A program made the translations under genes and the position numbers. DNA of 64,000 nucleotides from Trichosphaerium sp. ATCC 40318 (lineage: Eukaryota; Discosea; Flabellinia; Trichosidae), in assembly GCA_038496445.1 (NCBI GenBank), contig JALMLS010000612.1, positions 760,998 through 824,997 on the forward strand, read 5' to 3'. Position 1 is the first letter of the stretch; each line of letters starts with the position of its first letter. Positions 11,946 through 24,114 of this stretch are shown here, piece after piece. Below the pieces are notes generated by a model, which did not search any database, was not told the DNA's origin, and saw only the letters and a program-made list of their open reading frames with translations.

Positions 11946-14004
11946 ATGCAGAAGCTACCGCAACCATTACGCACAGAATTAAATGGCTCTATTCACGGCA
12001 TTACAAAAGAGCAGGCAAGACTCATTGTTGAGGAAAACGCTCTAAGGCGTAGAATGGCTTCTGGAGAGAACGTTAGAGAATCTGATATGCTTGTTGATGT
12101 GTTTGACAACGTGCCTCTACTTATTCGTCAACAACGCACTGTTGCCGAACAACAGATACCTTACCTGCTCACACAAGCTTGTAAAAACAATTATAACTGT
12201 TCAACAATTGTTTCGCATCAAGAATTTTTACAACGCTGGAACACCTTCACAAATGGTACGTAGCATTGTAAATACTATATCCACGGCGTTAGTACCTCGC
12301 TATAAAATTCTTAGAAGCTGTTTAACCCACTTTTAGGTTTACTTGACGGACTAAACTGGGACGGTCTCTTCCTAGCTGGTGGATCTATTCTCGCGTGTCT
12401 TTCTCAAGATACGGATTTGGGTAACATTACATGAAGCTTTTTTCGCCAGCTATTCACTCATGTATTGCTTAGCTGACTTTAAACGAAATGACATTGACAT
12501 TTTCTTTGTTGGACATGGAAGAGAAAATTATCAAGGTAAAACCCTTTCAAACTCTTTAACCAAATACTTATTTTACTTCTAGAGCAATGTGACGCAAAAT
12601 TGAACCATATACTAAGCGTTATATCAGCTAACTCGAACACGCAAGGGAGATTGGGTACAGTATACATGATTTTATTGTATCTAACTCAGAATCAGTGTGT
12701 ACAAACAGAGCTATTACAATTCCAAACGTCAAGGAACATAGGCCAGTACAAGTAGTATTAAGATTATTCCAGTCGCCGTTGGATGTACTACTAAGCTTTG
12801 ATGTTGATGCTGGATGTGTTGGTTTTGATGGGGAGAAAGTATGGGCTACAAAACGATGGATAAGGTACTACAAGGTTCAAAGTAAAGCGTGTTAACACCT
12901 TAATAGGGCCATGACAAAAGGCTACAACTTATACATGCCATCTGAGTTAACCATACCAGCACGATATGAATACAGACTCTTCAAATATAGTAAGAGAGGC
13001 TTTGCTGTACGTCCAGTACTTGAAAGAAAAAATTTATCTTACGTTGTACTAGACTGCTGTTCCTCGTTTTGATCCATCTCTTGTTCATCAAGACGTTTGG
13101 GATCGTAAACTAAGAGAAGTTGAGGTGTGGAATCCGAACTGAAAATAGTACTAACTTGAGTTAAGGGCGTCAACAAGCTTGTTCTTTGGGATGTTATTGC
13201 AAAGAGCCCTTGCAGACATTATGTTGTCAATAGATGTGATGATATTGATTTATGCCTGAAGGGAGGAAAGATGTATTGCACTCACTGCAAAAAGCATATA
13301 GATGCTTCAGAAGTTGCAGATAGGCCAGATGTTATTGAGCGCTTTTCTAAGCCTTTACCTTGGATGTCAGAGAATACAGTTTACCAAGACTACGAGAAAG
13401 GAAAGTTTAAAAGGTATGTAGTATTGTAGGCTCAAAGAGACTCTGGAGCCATTGCACTGAAGCTATTAACACCTGGTTTAGAATTTTGAACAGCGCTCCT
13501 ATTGACTTGAACGAGGATTGGTCCCATGGAGTGTACACAGCGCCAAATAGATTTGAGAACCTTGGTAAACACAAGGAACCTGAAGAGGATGAAGAACCTG
13601 CAAAAGAAAATCCACTGTTGTCTACAAAGCGAGGATATACTCGAGACGAGATACGTGATAGAGAGGATGCAATATTAAAAGCTAGAGATGATTTCAGTGA
13701 GCGTATTCGGTTGAGGAAAATACAAGAAGCTGAAGAAATTAAAAAAGCTGGTATTCCACCTTATGTTGCTATGCAAATGAAGAATTGTTTGGCAAAGATT
13801 GAGTTGTGCTACAACTCCAATTATCTAACACAAGATTTACGGTAAGAATGTTCAGTTGAAGAGAATGTCATCTAATTTTGGGGTTTTTTTAGAGAACAAT
13901 TTACAGAAAGAGTGCAACGTGCTGATGCGTCCCTACTTGATATGTCGTTCCTACCAGACGACGTAGATGAGATATGCCAGTATTTGCAAGCATCTCTAGA
14001 ATGA
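11946..14004 (+). CDS. Conserved protein with nucleotidyltransferase-like motif, function unknown
   Basis: I cannot name this family. About nine exons join from ATG 11946 to the stop at 14002-14004. The N-terminus is helical (KLPQPLRTELNGSIHGITKE). In the centre, DGLFLAGGSILACLSQDTD is followed, after an intron, by FKRNDIDIFFVG; a glycine-rich segment and then D-x-D-x-F/L is the pattern of nucleotidyltransferase-fold proteins, so a catalytic or degenerate transferase fold is possible. A cysteine motif, KMYCTHCKKHIDASEV, follows and may bind zinc. The C-terminus is a charged helical tail with ARDDFSERIRLRKIQEAEE. There is no signal peptide or membrane helix. The call as a real gene is firm because every exon is joined in frame by canonical introns; the biochemical role is not established. 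Confidence 0.7.
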
Positions 14005-14238
14005 GGACATGATGGTAGTATTCAGTAGTTAACGTTCCGGACAAAAAGATCAAAACGTGTAAAATAAAATAATTTTCTGTAGATCAAAAAACAGAGAAGT
14101 TGCTTCTGTGGTTACAATATCACGTGGTTGTAAAAAAGGCGAAAAAAGGGAACAAATAGCTACTCTATAATAACGGGCTCACAGTTTCAAAATAAGAAAA
14201 AAGCGGAGTCTATTTAGAGTCAATCATTGTGTCACAAC

Positions 14239-17200
14239 ATGGCTGAAGCTCCAAATGACACCGCAAGTGAGGAGGAGAGTATGGTTATACGCCTAACAGA
14301 CTCTTCCAATATAAGTGGTGGGAAAAGTGACAATATACGCTCTTCGCTCTACGTTAGTACCACAGGGCCTAATTTACTAAATGGAGGCGATAAGGACAAG
14401 CCAAAAACTGCAAAGCCAGATAGTGGGCGATTAAACTCATATCACTTGAGCCTATCTGCAAATACCATTCGATTTAATATTAGCGAAGGAAAACGTTTCT
14501 GGGACTCAACCAACAAGGAAGTTATATTTTACACCAAAGAATTATTGACAGTGGTGAGCTACGACCGATTACAGGAGCGTCGTAGAGTGTTTGAAAAATC
14601 TGCGTGCGTCTACTTGTCACCTAAATATTTTTAACCATACAACAGCCTTGTGGGCTTCCCAAAGGCAGATGACATCGAAACGTTGAAGTTTTCACCTGAT
14701 CATACACTATTATGCTATAAACTAATAGATCGATCTACCAATCGTAAATTACGCGATGACATAGTATCCTACACCAAACCTACCATTTTTATAATTTTTT
14801 GTATGATTTTCTAACACTTCCCTAACTCTCAAGTACTTCTATAACCTTTCCGCTGGAAGGAGTACGCGACAAAGCAGTTTAAAAGTAAACAAAACATACA
14901 ATCGCGTGTTGGGATTTTATTGGACGAATCGCTCGAATATCGTTTATGTGACGTCCAATGGACTTGAATTTTATGCGGTACGCATACCCCGTTATCCCTT
15001 TATAATACACATTGCGTTCAAGAGTGTCACATTATTCATTGTGACGCTGGAGGATGTTTTTCGTAAAAAAAGTGACTGAAACTGGAATTTTTTTTGAAGA
15101 ACTTTTCGTGTACTTCTACCTTGTTTGTGGCTTACTCATATGTGTTTTAGTGTCATAAAGGAACTCTTAAATTTGTTAAAGAGTATAAACATCAAGTTAA
15201 TTGGCATGTGTACTCGGTACGAAATGAACATCCTTTTGTTCCCTCAAAAATTTGAGATGCAAGTTAACCTTTTTTGACATTTCGTCTTGATTTTACTTTG
15301 GGTTTTTTTTCGTACGAAGCAGATAATATAAGTCAGTACAATTTTTATACCACATTTTGTGGTTTATTCCATTTTTGATATGTTTTGGCGGTATCTTTTG
15401 GAGATTCTTTTTTTTTTTTTTTTGCTTTTTTTTCTGAGTCCTTTTCTAGCCGCAAGTAAGAATTCTTATGATATCAACTGGGAGTAAGAAAAATGTTTTA
15501 TACGGGTATCATTTTACATTAAGACCAAATAATGTTATCAAACTACCAAAATTTGAAATACAAATGCCAACAAGAAGCGCAACATTAGAGGCCAAACATA
15601 TACGCATAAGTCAAATGTATTACATTAACTTTTTTTTTTTTTTGAGCTTCATGTAAATAACCCCTTTATAGATATAGTCGCGTATTTTGTATCCAAACAG
15701 ACCCACATAATAAGCAGCTTGTGTTGTATAAACTAACAAAAGAAAAAGTATTAAAGTACGCCAATACTACAAACAAAACAATCGATACAACAAAAAATCT
15801 GACTTTTGTTTTTAGGAGCTTAACAATTGATCTCCATGCGCCTGGTATATATTTTTTATTTCATTAAGATATGTACGTATGTATACCTAATTGATATCTA
15901 TAGGTGATGTAAAGATCAACATACTAGATAATCTACTTGTAGTACATAACATTGACCAAAAGGTGATATTGCGCTTTTTGAAAAAACCAAAGTATTGAAA
16001 GAATTAACACTGTTCTTCTAGATCTCTATGATGTTTGATACTAAGCTCAAAGGGAATCCAAAAGATTTAAGATTAGACTTTCCAATCGCAGCACCTCTAC
16101 CTCTAGCACCTACCAAGCTTGATGGGAATCTAGTAGATCTTTGTATCCACAAGTTACCTTTTTTTATCTTCCTCAGATCTTCACCCTTTTTTTCTCCTTG
16201 ACGTTCAGACTCAAAGTGGAATTTCGCTCTGCCAGATTATGTTATCGATTTGAACACTAACGGATGTGTATGGCAACTGGATATGGATCTGAAATTCATT
16301 GCAATCTCCTTCAGTGATAGATACAAACTTGTCAACTTTCTGCTAAGAAGAGAGAATTCAAAACGACAACTTATTGATGTTTTACGGTAACTTTAATAGT
16401 GCCTTTTGTGTTTAATACTGACTACATATAAATAGTATGATAATCCAACAAGGAGAGGAATTACGTGTTATAACAACTATTTTCGATACGCTCAATGGAG
16501 TTCTTGCTAGCTATATTGAAAGTAAAAAGTGAGTCAGCTCTTTTCTTTTAATCTATTTACAGCTCAATCATTCAACATGTTGCTCCTTTCCATACACTTT
16601 CCTATTTTTGCATACTATTGTTACCATGTGAACAGAAACAACGGTTTTTTAGCGGAGTTGAAGGAAGAGCAACTTTGAACTACAAAGTGTGCGACAATTT
16701 TAATACTCACTGGTTTTTTTTTACAGGTCAACCAATAAAACTACACCTGGTTCTCCTAGAAAAGTAAAGTTCTCTCCAGAGCTTATAAGAAGATCAAACT
16801 CTGCAAGCGCTAGTGATCAGGATCTTGCATCATCTACATCAGAACAAATGTATGATGCATTCACAAGAGGGAAAACGCTTGATTTTTGGAACAAATTTAT
16901 TACAACTGAAGAACAAGCACTTAATAATTCGACTGGAAGTAATAAAGATTCGAAAGGGTGCGTATACGATCTGAAAATGATAAATTAGAGTCTTTAAAAC
17001 AAAACACATGTGCCATGTCGGCTGATCTTTTTTGTTTCTTTTTTTTTGTGTTGTTTTTTTTTTGGGTTTGTTATCTGACACGTTTGTTTTATTAAAAGGG
17101 GCCAACATAAATCACAATCTTATGACGTTGATTACGCGTTTCTAGATGAAAAAAATACAATCGATGGGCATGTTATCATTAAACAAGAAGAGATGTATGC

Positions 17201-18347
17201 TTTCGTATTTATGCCAGTAACAGAACGCAGCGTAAGTGTACACTAGCTTCTTCTTTGTACCATCGAAAACTATCTTTTTCTTGTATTCTTCTTTCTTGGT
17301 ACCATCACATATGAAGTCTATTAATGTTATCATTCTTAGGACGTTGATACAAAGTATATGGTTTCAGTACTATTGGAGTATATTCGTAGCTTGAATTTTC
17401 ATCATATTACAGTCCATTCTTTCCTTTATGAGTTATTAATTAATTTACTCGTAAATGCTGAGCGATACTATCAATTAAGACAGTTCTTACAAGTACGTCA
17501 TTCTACAGATAAAAAAAAAAAGAAAACAAAGTCTATTGTTGTTTGTCATTTCTCCAATGCTAGCTCTCTTGTATAGCTGTTAATATTTGACTTAAACCAA
17601 CATTGAGAATGGCTGTGTTTTGTTTTTCCTCTCAAAACGCCGAGTACTCGAGGTTTCGACAAAAACAGTCTTTGTTTTTTTTTGATTTCTTCAAGAATTT
17701 TTTTCTCATTTTCTTCTCATAATAATGGTGTTAGTATCACGTGATTTCTGATTCGATGCATGTTGCTTGTCAATTGTTATCTCTAGAGAATAGTTACCCA
17801 CCAGCATATCAACTAGCACTTGATATGTTAAAAAGGTTATCAAAAACTGAAACAAAAGTTTTAGATCAACTTGTTGATATTTTACTCATAAAAGGACAAG
17901 TACGTACCTTACTCTTCTTCTTTTTTTTTGTACAAAACCTCCTTATCCACCCGTATATTTCTTAAAAAAACCTGCTGTAATCTTTGAGGCCTTCAAATTG
18001 CGACATTCCGAGTCTTGGCATGCACGGCTTGTCAAAACATTTTTGAACAAAAAACCAAGCTCGACATTGTCATGGTTCTTAGTCTGAGCCTCGATTTTTT
18101 TTATAAAGCCTTGGTGTTTTGCAAGTACTTACGTTGTATTTATTAGGTTTTACAAGCTCTACGGTTTGTTAAGACTCATAAAATTCCAGCAGTTGCAAAA
18201 AGATTTTTAGAACGTGCAAAAATGTTGAATGATGATACACTGTTTTATATGGTATACAATTACTTTAAGGCTCGTAAGGAATTGAATGATAGTTGTTCAG
18301 AGTACACTGCTTACTACAAGAAGCAGTTTTCTCGTAAAAATTTTTAA
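14239..18347 (+). CDS. RMC1: RMC1, regulator of the MON1-CCZ1 complex (C18orf8/Mic1 family)
   Basis: Subunit that works with MON1-CCZ1, the exchange factor for Rab7, in late-endosome and autophagosome maturation. About fourteen exons span 4.1 kb. The N-terminal half is beta-propeller-like: ADDIETLKFSPDHTLLCYKL, GFYWTNRSNIVYVTSNGLEF, VKEYKHQVNWHVYS, DPHNKQLVLYKLTKEKVL. After a low-complexity serine-rich insert comes the diagnostic Mic1 domain: VLLEYIRSLNFHHITVHSFL, YYQLRQFLQYHVISDSM, LLSLENSYPPAYQLALDMLK, GQVLQALRFVKTHKIPAVA and LFYMVYNYFKARKEL. These match the human protein segment by segment, including the PPA-x-QL-x-LDMLKRLS block. The start is the first ATG with a hydrophilic leader (MAEAPNDTASEEE). 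An ARA6-like Rab gene lies next to it, convergent, also an endosomal factor. Confidence 0.9.
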
Positions 18348-19260
18348 AAAGAAGCTCATAAGAAAGCGAAACAATAAAAACACAAAAAAAGAAAAAAGCA
18401 CCTTTGCTTGATTATTTTTTTTGACTCAGACACCGATTCCAAAAAAAAAAAGAAGTAAAGGCGGACCGGTAACAGCACAACATTAGTTCGCATTGTGATT
18501 TTCATAATATAAAGAACTGTTAAAAGTAAGTACAATGGACGAAAGGAAATTCACGTTTTTTTTTTGCTCATGTGCAACAAAACAGTTTGAGTTTACACTT
18601 ATTTACAAGAAATCACGTTTTTAGCGAACTACACCACAAAGGATTCTAAAAATAGCCACACAGTCAAATCTTCAGGGTCAAGGAGTGTTCACACAGAATG
18701 TGTACATGCAAACAAACATGTCGTGAAAGGGATGGGTAAGCTAGTACTACAGAAAAGTCTACACAGCCAGTCTAAAAAAGAATGTTTGGTAGGTTTTTTG
18801 GACATTTGAACAGACAAAGACCGAAGCTCTGTTGTATAACTTGGTACAAATTGTAGTTAACAAAATAGTCATAATATGTCAATGAAATGAGAATATACAG
18901 CATTAATATCGTCTTCACCGTGATTCCTTAGTTTGTGTTGTAACATTACTTTGAACCTGGTCACTTGTACAATTGTTTTTTTTTGCACTTTTGCACTATT
19001 TCTCCGACAGTACCCAATATCTAAGTTGCGCTTTTTGTGTTCCTTGTTGTCTCGAGTACAAAATACGCTGAATCGTAACGTATCAGACTAATCGAGTTCC
19101 TAACAAAAAGACACTTAACCTATTTTTATATTAAGTCTTGTTTAATTTTCGTTATGCTTTGGCAGCCAAAGGACTACTATCACGGTTTTTAAGTAATTTT
19201 TTATTATTAATATTGTACAATGTGTGCCTCATTTGTTTGTTTTGTAAGGGTTTTCGTTTC
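18348..19260. other. Long convergent intergenic region
   Basis: About 910 bases between the 3' ends of RMC1 and the Rab gene. It contains several T- and A-tracts and GTAC-rich sequence but no frame that reads like protein, no tRNA fold I could recognise, and no repeat. By the standards of this window it is a large empty space, so a non-coding RNA is possible but not shown. Confidence 0.45.
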
Positions 19261-20401
19261 TTATGTATTATTGTCTTTATTCTCTTGTTCTTTCTTGGGA
19301 ACGCGACCAATCAATTGTTGTGTAATATCGCCAAAAAAATCTTGTACATTTTCACCTGACTTTGATGACATCTCCATGTTCTGTAAATTCCTTGCATTAC
19401 AGTATTCTGTAGCCTACGTATACAGTAATGAGTATAACATACAATATCATTGATAATAATCACCTCTTCAAGTGTAACTTGGCGATCTTCTTCAACGTCT
19501 ATTTTATTTCCAGCAACAAAAATTAAGCAGTCACCAACTTGGGATCTTAGCTCTTTATACCTTTATTAAAAACCGTCAAAAACATGCATATATTAATACC
19601 ACAGTGTGTATAAAGCTATGCACAATATATCTGGTACAGCTGAGTACGCGTGGAACGTATATTTTCAAGAAAGAAAAAAAATGAACATAAGCCTTTTCGT
19701 ACCAGTAGTTTACCTCGGTGAAACTCTCTTTAGATGTTATATCGTACACAAGAACAGCTGCATCTGCTACCCTATAGTATATTGGCATCATTGCTTTGAA
19801 ACGTTCTTGTCCTGTAAAGGTGTCAACAAAGAAAAAATAAAAAACTGAGTTTTTTGGGGATCTGAGCTAAGATACTGTTGTGTAATATTGTTCATTTGGT
19901 TCGTACCAGCCTATTCAAGTATTAGTGATACTTTAAACATTGATTGGTGTAAGTTTGTATTTTAAAGTCGTTTTGTTTTTATATTTTATTTTAACAAAGG
20001 CGTATGGCGTCTACGTACTGTATCCCACATTTCTATCGTCATCATTTTATTGTCCGGTGTTTTTATGGTTTTAGTTGAAAATACTGCACCAATGGTTGAA
20101 TCAACAGTTGGATGGAATACCTCTACGCATTGTTAGTTGTACAGTGAAACAATTAGAGTCTGTACGACTGATAACATTTTTAATGTACTAACGGTCAGAA
20201 AATACAGCCTGGTCGCTAGGAGTTGAATTGTAGCGTACCTTGAGAGTATCGCATGAGAATAGAGGTTTTCCCAACACCTGACTTCCCCAAAAAAACTATT
20301 TTGTACGTTTTAACATCTAGAGGAGATGCATGTCGTGTTTTGAAAGGTCGGAATCGCGCAGCGACTTGTTCGCTTGTTTCTTTATCGTTTAAGCACCCCA
20401 T
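19261..20401 (-). CDS. Rab GTPase with N-terminal MGC lipidation signal (ARA6/RABF1-like)
   Basis: Membrane-traffic GTPase. All switch motifs are present: FLGKSGVGKTSILMR (P-loop), HPTVDSTIGAVFSTKT (switch I), EMWDTAGQERFKAM (switch II), FVAGNKIDVEED (NKxD) and SSKSGENV (SAK-type G5). The similarity is to the Rab5/21/22 group. The protein begins MGCLNDKE and ends VPKKEQENKDNNT with no cysteine, so it cannot be C-terminally prenylated; Gly2 and Cys3 instead predict myristoylation and palmitoylation, as in plant ARA6 and apicomplexan Rab5B. Exons are joined by short introns. The codons for Ala-Gly in DTAGQ require a four-base exon (19907-19910). A role on endosomes is inferred from the relatives and fits the neighbouring RMC1. 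Confidence 0.9.
19907..19910 (-). other. 4-nt microexon in the Rab gene
   Basis: On the minus strand the exon ending in the codons for W-D-T is followed by a GTACGT donor, an intron ending in TAG, the four bases GCTG, another GTACG donor and, after an acceptor CAG, the exon that starts GACAAGAACG. Only inclusion of GCTG restores the invariant DTAGQE and the reading frame. Confidence 0.75.
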
Positions 20402-21105
20402 TGTATCAGAACACTCTTAATTTCGTTCGGGGAACCAGTATTAGCCGTATCTATTTAAATTTACGAATAAAAAGCGCTGTCGTTACTCAAAATACTGTCA
20501 GAGTCCACTAAATAAGTATAAAATACGTACAAACGCTCTGCTTCTTGCTATGAAAGTTGTTTTGTGGCTATGTGGAATTCTGTGGACATTTTGGTATAAT
20601 AGCTATCACTGAAGCCGATAAAACAACCTCTGTGTCTAATGCTTTTAATTTTACCCTTGTACGCGTACTAGTACAGCCTAATAATGTAACCTACATGTAT
20701 TCAAAAAACCAAAAAGCAGTTCTATCAGTGAAAGGTAGAAACTAGTTTGTAAGCTAACCGTTGGCAGTTGTAAGGTGTTTATACGAGGTAACTCATTTAA
20801 TGCATGTTTTGACACGGCGAAGCCTGTAGCAAAACAAGTTCTGCACGTTTTCAAGTAAATACCGACCATTGGGTACATGATATCTACTGTGCGATATAAA
20901 TACTAGCCCGCTTGTGCTTACCACTTGAAAGGAATACATGAGTTTTCTCAAAGAAATACATGCCAAGAGTTCCAAATTAGCTAGTACTTCTTGAATATTA
21001 ATCACGTGCGTTGCCAAATATTTATGATCCCTATCATTCTTGCAAAAACAAGAAAGGAGCCAACATGTAATAGCAATCAAAAATATGACTGACAAGGGAA
21101 GCGGT
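20402..21105. other. Upstream of Rab gene, no supported gene
   Basis: About 700 bases upstream of the Rab start. On the plus strand an ATG near 20550 opens MKVVLWLCGILWTFW, which looks like a short hydrophobic leader, but it runs into a stop and could only join the following open frame (AITEADKTTSVSNAFNFTLV) through an intron of about 32 nt. On the minus strand, 20793-21095 is open but does not splice in frame to a neighbour. I call no gene. Confidence 0.35.
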
Positions 21106-21435
21106 TCACTTGAATGTTTTCAAAGTAGCATTTAGTACTTTTGCCATTTGGACTCTTTCTACTGTTTCTCTATCTGTTTTTTCATCTATAGGCTCTATTC
21201 TCTTATTAATCTCTATCATTGCATCTTGTACTTTATCATATAGTATCTCTCCTGTATCAGATAATAAACCTTCCCTTTTCAAGAGTGTATCCATTGCTGG
21301 AGTTCCTGTGGCTATACAAGAAGCACATGAAGAGTCATTAATAATTGCTAATAAAAAAGTTAGAATTAATGTTGCACAGATTTTGAAAGGTACCTTTAAG
21401 AATGCTGTAGTTAATTTGTTTGGTATTGGAAACAT
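21106..21435 (-). CDS. Small helical protein with N-terminal hydrophobic segment
   Basis: A single-exon frame of 109 codons. The N-terminus (MFPIPNKLTTAFLKVPF) leads into a hydrophobic stretch (ATLILTFLLAIINDSSC) that could be a signal peptide or membrane anchor. The rest is charged and helical (YDKVQDAMIEINKRIEPIDE, RETVERVQMAKVLNATLK). I do not recognise a family. The opposite strand is also open over the same interval, but that reading has a composition less like a protein. No introns are needed, unlike almost all neighbours, which lowers confidence. Confidence 0.4.
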   Translation of the reverse strand: MFPIPNKLTTAFLKVPFKICATLILTFLLAIINDSSCASCIATGTPAMDTLLKREGLLSDTGEILYDKVQDAMIEINKRIEPIDEKTDRETVERVQMAKVLNATLKTFK

Positions 21436-21831
21436 TTACAATCCATTTAGGTAATGAAGTGAAGCCGAGACCTTATTTTTTTGGTTAATCATTAATTACA
21501 CTAAAGAAAAAGTTCAATTTAAAAATAGATTTAAAAAAAACCAAACTAAACAAAGTATAGGTTACCAGTGTCTATGTAATTGATACCATATCCATAACAC
21601 CCAATGATATCAATGCTGAGCAAATAATCTTTATGCATTTGCGCTTTGATAAGTGAGAAAGGCAGCAAAATACCTGTCTGCAGCGTTGCTATTTTTAGCA
21701 GATTAATTTACTAATACATAGACTAAGTTATACTACCTCCCCATGGTATCATTTCACACTCTATAAAGGCTATATGCGTCAACACAGTATACTTTGTTCT
21801 TCGTAACTCTACAGATACTATCGTTAATGAA
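21436..21831. other. Intergenic, no feature seen
   Basis: About 400 bases between the small helical protein gene and the F-box gene. AT-rich with poly-A and poly-T tracts. No supported coding frame, RNA gene or repeat. Confidence 0.45.
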
Positions 21832-22396
21832 TTATAAACTCGGATTTCTTGATAATGGATTAGGAAGAATATTTTTTAAAACACCTTTTAAAGCTTTGCT
21901 ATTCTCGAATTGTGCAGGATCGTCAATTAACGGTAGTCTCCAGTACTCATCATACTCCCCATATCTACGTTGTGGTTTATAAGGAAAGCGCATTTTGCCT
22001 GTAAATAGCATAGTTCCTGGACATTTTGTAAATAGTACACAACGGCACTTTTTGTACCAATAACGCTGAGCGTGAAGCCGTCCAATTTCTTTTTTCGTAT
22101 CTGCGAGCACAGTAAAACCAGTATTCAACCGTTTATTATTAAATTCAATGTACCGTTATTGAACTGACGTTTGGGAATACTCTGAAGAGCGCATGTAGCT
22201 TTTTAATGCCTTTGGGTATGTAAGGTGACAAATCGAGTTTTGTAGTACTTGAAACAATATACTCTTTCCAATACTTAGATACACGCATACAAGAGCGTTT
22301 AGAACGTAAATTATCAACAAACGACAAGACATGATAAATAACCTCCGGTGGTAACTCTGGAAGAGGCACAGTACTCCGTGACCTTCTGTTACCCAT
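21832..22396 (-). CDS. F-box protein
   Basis: Likely substrate adaptor of an SCF ubiquitin ligase. The start is ATG 22396 (MGNRRSRSTVPL), followed directly by a clear F-box: LPELPPEVIYHVLSFVDNLR then SKRSCMRVSKYWKEYIV. A following segment (KLHALFRVFPNVSSIT) looks like the start of an LRR-like region. Joining that exon through a GTACATT donor to an acceptor at CGCTCAG gives the frame RYWYKKCRCVLFTKCPG to LPNPLSRNPSL stop at 21832. An alternative acceptor 30 bases earlier (CTCGCAG) gives a different, shorter C-terminus ending MSTGDYR. The F-box itself is firm; the C-terminal exon is a choice between two acceptors. The protein is short (about 180 aa). Confidence 0.65.
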
Positions 22397-22465
22397 AGCT
22401 ACACGCCTGTAAACACAAAACACAATCCAGTTTTTGACCGACAAAACACTGCATGTCAAAAACCA

Positions 22466-22644
22466 CCTTTAATTAAACTGTCCCAAATTGATTCGTAGGT
22501 TTTGTTCTCTTTAGCCAATGCAATTATTTTGTCACTTATGAGACAGACTGACACTGTATATGACTGAACAGAAAGAATAAAACAAAGCAACATTTATGAC
22601 AAGTGGGTAACATCTCTGTTGTATTCACGTATCTGTGCCATAAG
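22466..22644 (-). CDS. Possible 36-residue peptide gene between DRAM-like and F-box genes
   Basis: On the minus strand an ATG (MAQI) can be spliced with canonical signals to an exon reading SDKIIALAKENKTYESIWDS and ending LIKGGF stop. The second exon has protein-like composition. It could also be an unjoined exon of a neighbour. Low confidence. Confidence 0.25.
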
Positions 22645-22682
22645 AGCTATATCTACAATGAATTCTTAATTAAAAATTTTAT

Positions 22683-23958
22683 TTACAATGCATCTGCAGG
22701 GCGTCTATCATATCTAGATCCAATAAGACCTTCTTGCTCCTTCTAAAAAATTAGATCTTTCCCAGAACAAAAAATGATTGTTGGCCAAGTTTATACGTCT
22801 GACGTACATCATTTATAGATAATTTGCCCTCTGTAGATACGTTACGACTTTTTAAAGCGTCAATGTGGTGTACTTGGTACACAATATACAATTCACGAAG
22901 TTCTGAGGCAAATGTTGCAACATACAGCAAAAATGATAAGCTTAAGCATATCTCGGCGCATGCATTGATTGTGACAAAGAGTTTTGTTAAATTTTGTGTC
23001 TTCGTGAATTGTCTAAGACATGCTACTGCAATAACTTGAAAATTAAGTCAAATACAAGTGGTATAAACAACCCTTTTGTTCAATAAAAAAAAAAGAAAAA
23101 AGAAGGAAAGAATAGAAGGTTGTGGATACATGGAATGAGTGTTAGTGTTGCAACTACCGCTATTGTACATCTCAATACTTTTAATATCCATGAAGCATAT
23201 CCAAGCGCGAAGCCAAGTCGTAAATCAATGAAAATGTATATCTGCCACAATGTGTCACATTTCATGTCATATGGTTTTTCTGTTTTGATTGTTTTTTTTT
23301 TGAATTTTTTTTTGTGAAAACAAATGCTCGTTAGGGACGTACCAATGATCCTCCAAAACAACATGCTATTGATACAACATGTGCATAGAACACAGCCTTA
23401 ATAATACAATGAGATTCTACGCCTATGATGGACGAAGAGGATAAACAACTTTCTAACCAATAAGCCGTACACTGTATTGAAATGATGCCGCACCAACGAG
23501 TGATATAGCAACGAAGAATCCGAGTACGAGTTGAAAAAACGAAACTGACTTCAAAACTGTGAAACGCAGTTAATATTTGAGAATGGTAATTATTTGGAGA
23601 TGTAGATAGTTGTAAGACAACGTACATGCGTCAGGTCTTTGTGAGAGCTTTTCTTTGTAAGCGAATAATGAGTGTAAATGTCTGTATCGACTCAAAACCA
23701 TTATAGATAGAATAAACGCTGTGACGGTGAGTCCGAGAGTGCCTATACAGCTTTCTGGTGCTTTATCAATTACGGAGCTAATGTAAGTTACATCTATTGT
23801 TCTTTTTAGTGTTTATTGATGCTGTAGAACGCACACTGATCCGATGACTTGCGATGAAACGCAATACCCCAACACGCGCCAATCGTTACGACAGGAACGA
23901 TCACTAGCATTATGGGAACCCATATCAAGCGCATACCAGACTTCCTGACAGACGCCAT
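22683..23958 (-). CDS. DRAM/Frag1/Sfk1-family multi-pass membrane protein
   Basis: Five- or six-helix membrane protein of the family that includes the lysosomal autophagy regulator DRAM, FRAG1/PGAP2 and TMEM150. It begins MASVRKSGMRLIWVPIML, giving the first helix. The signature extracytosolic loop follows after the first intron: YVTYISSVIDKAPESCIG, matching the family pattern of I-S-x-x-G/V then P-E-S. Next come helices TLGLTVTAFILSIMVLSRYR, FFQLVLGFFVAISLVGAASF, a loop with IKAVFYAHVVSIACCFGGSL, a helix with WQIYIFIDLRLGFALGY and one with EICLSLSFLLYVATFASEL, and a charged tail (LIGSRYDRRPADAL). The start is divergent from WDR82, 156 bp away. Exact joins around the poly-A-rich intron near 23300 are less sure. 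Confidence 0.75.
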
Positions 23959-24114
23959 CCCATAATTACGGCTTGACATTTGTTAAAGTATCTCGGAGTG
24001 CTTTAAACAAGCACAACCCTACAGAATAAAAAAAGCTACACCATTTTGTGCGTTCAATCAATTTCCTCAAAAAGTCATAACTTTTTGGAACCTCCAAGAA
24101 CCTACAATTGTAAC

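Noticed and set aside
20550-20745. Secreted peptide gene starting MKVVLWLCGILWTFW
   Set aside because: Needs an intron of about 32 nt that would remove most of the hydrophobic leader; no other exon joins in frame.
21110-21454. Plus-strand open frame of 114 codons opposite the small helical protein
   Set aside because: Hydrophobic, Ser/Ile-rich reading that mirrors the charged minus-strand frame; the minus strand looks more like a protein.
22832-23320. Plus-strand open frames over the DRAM-like gene
   Set aside because: They are antisense to exons that splice into a recognisable membrane protein.
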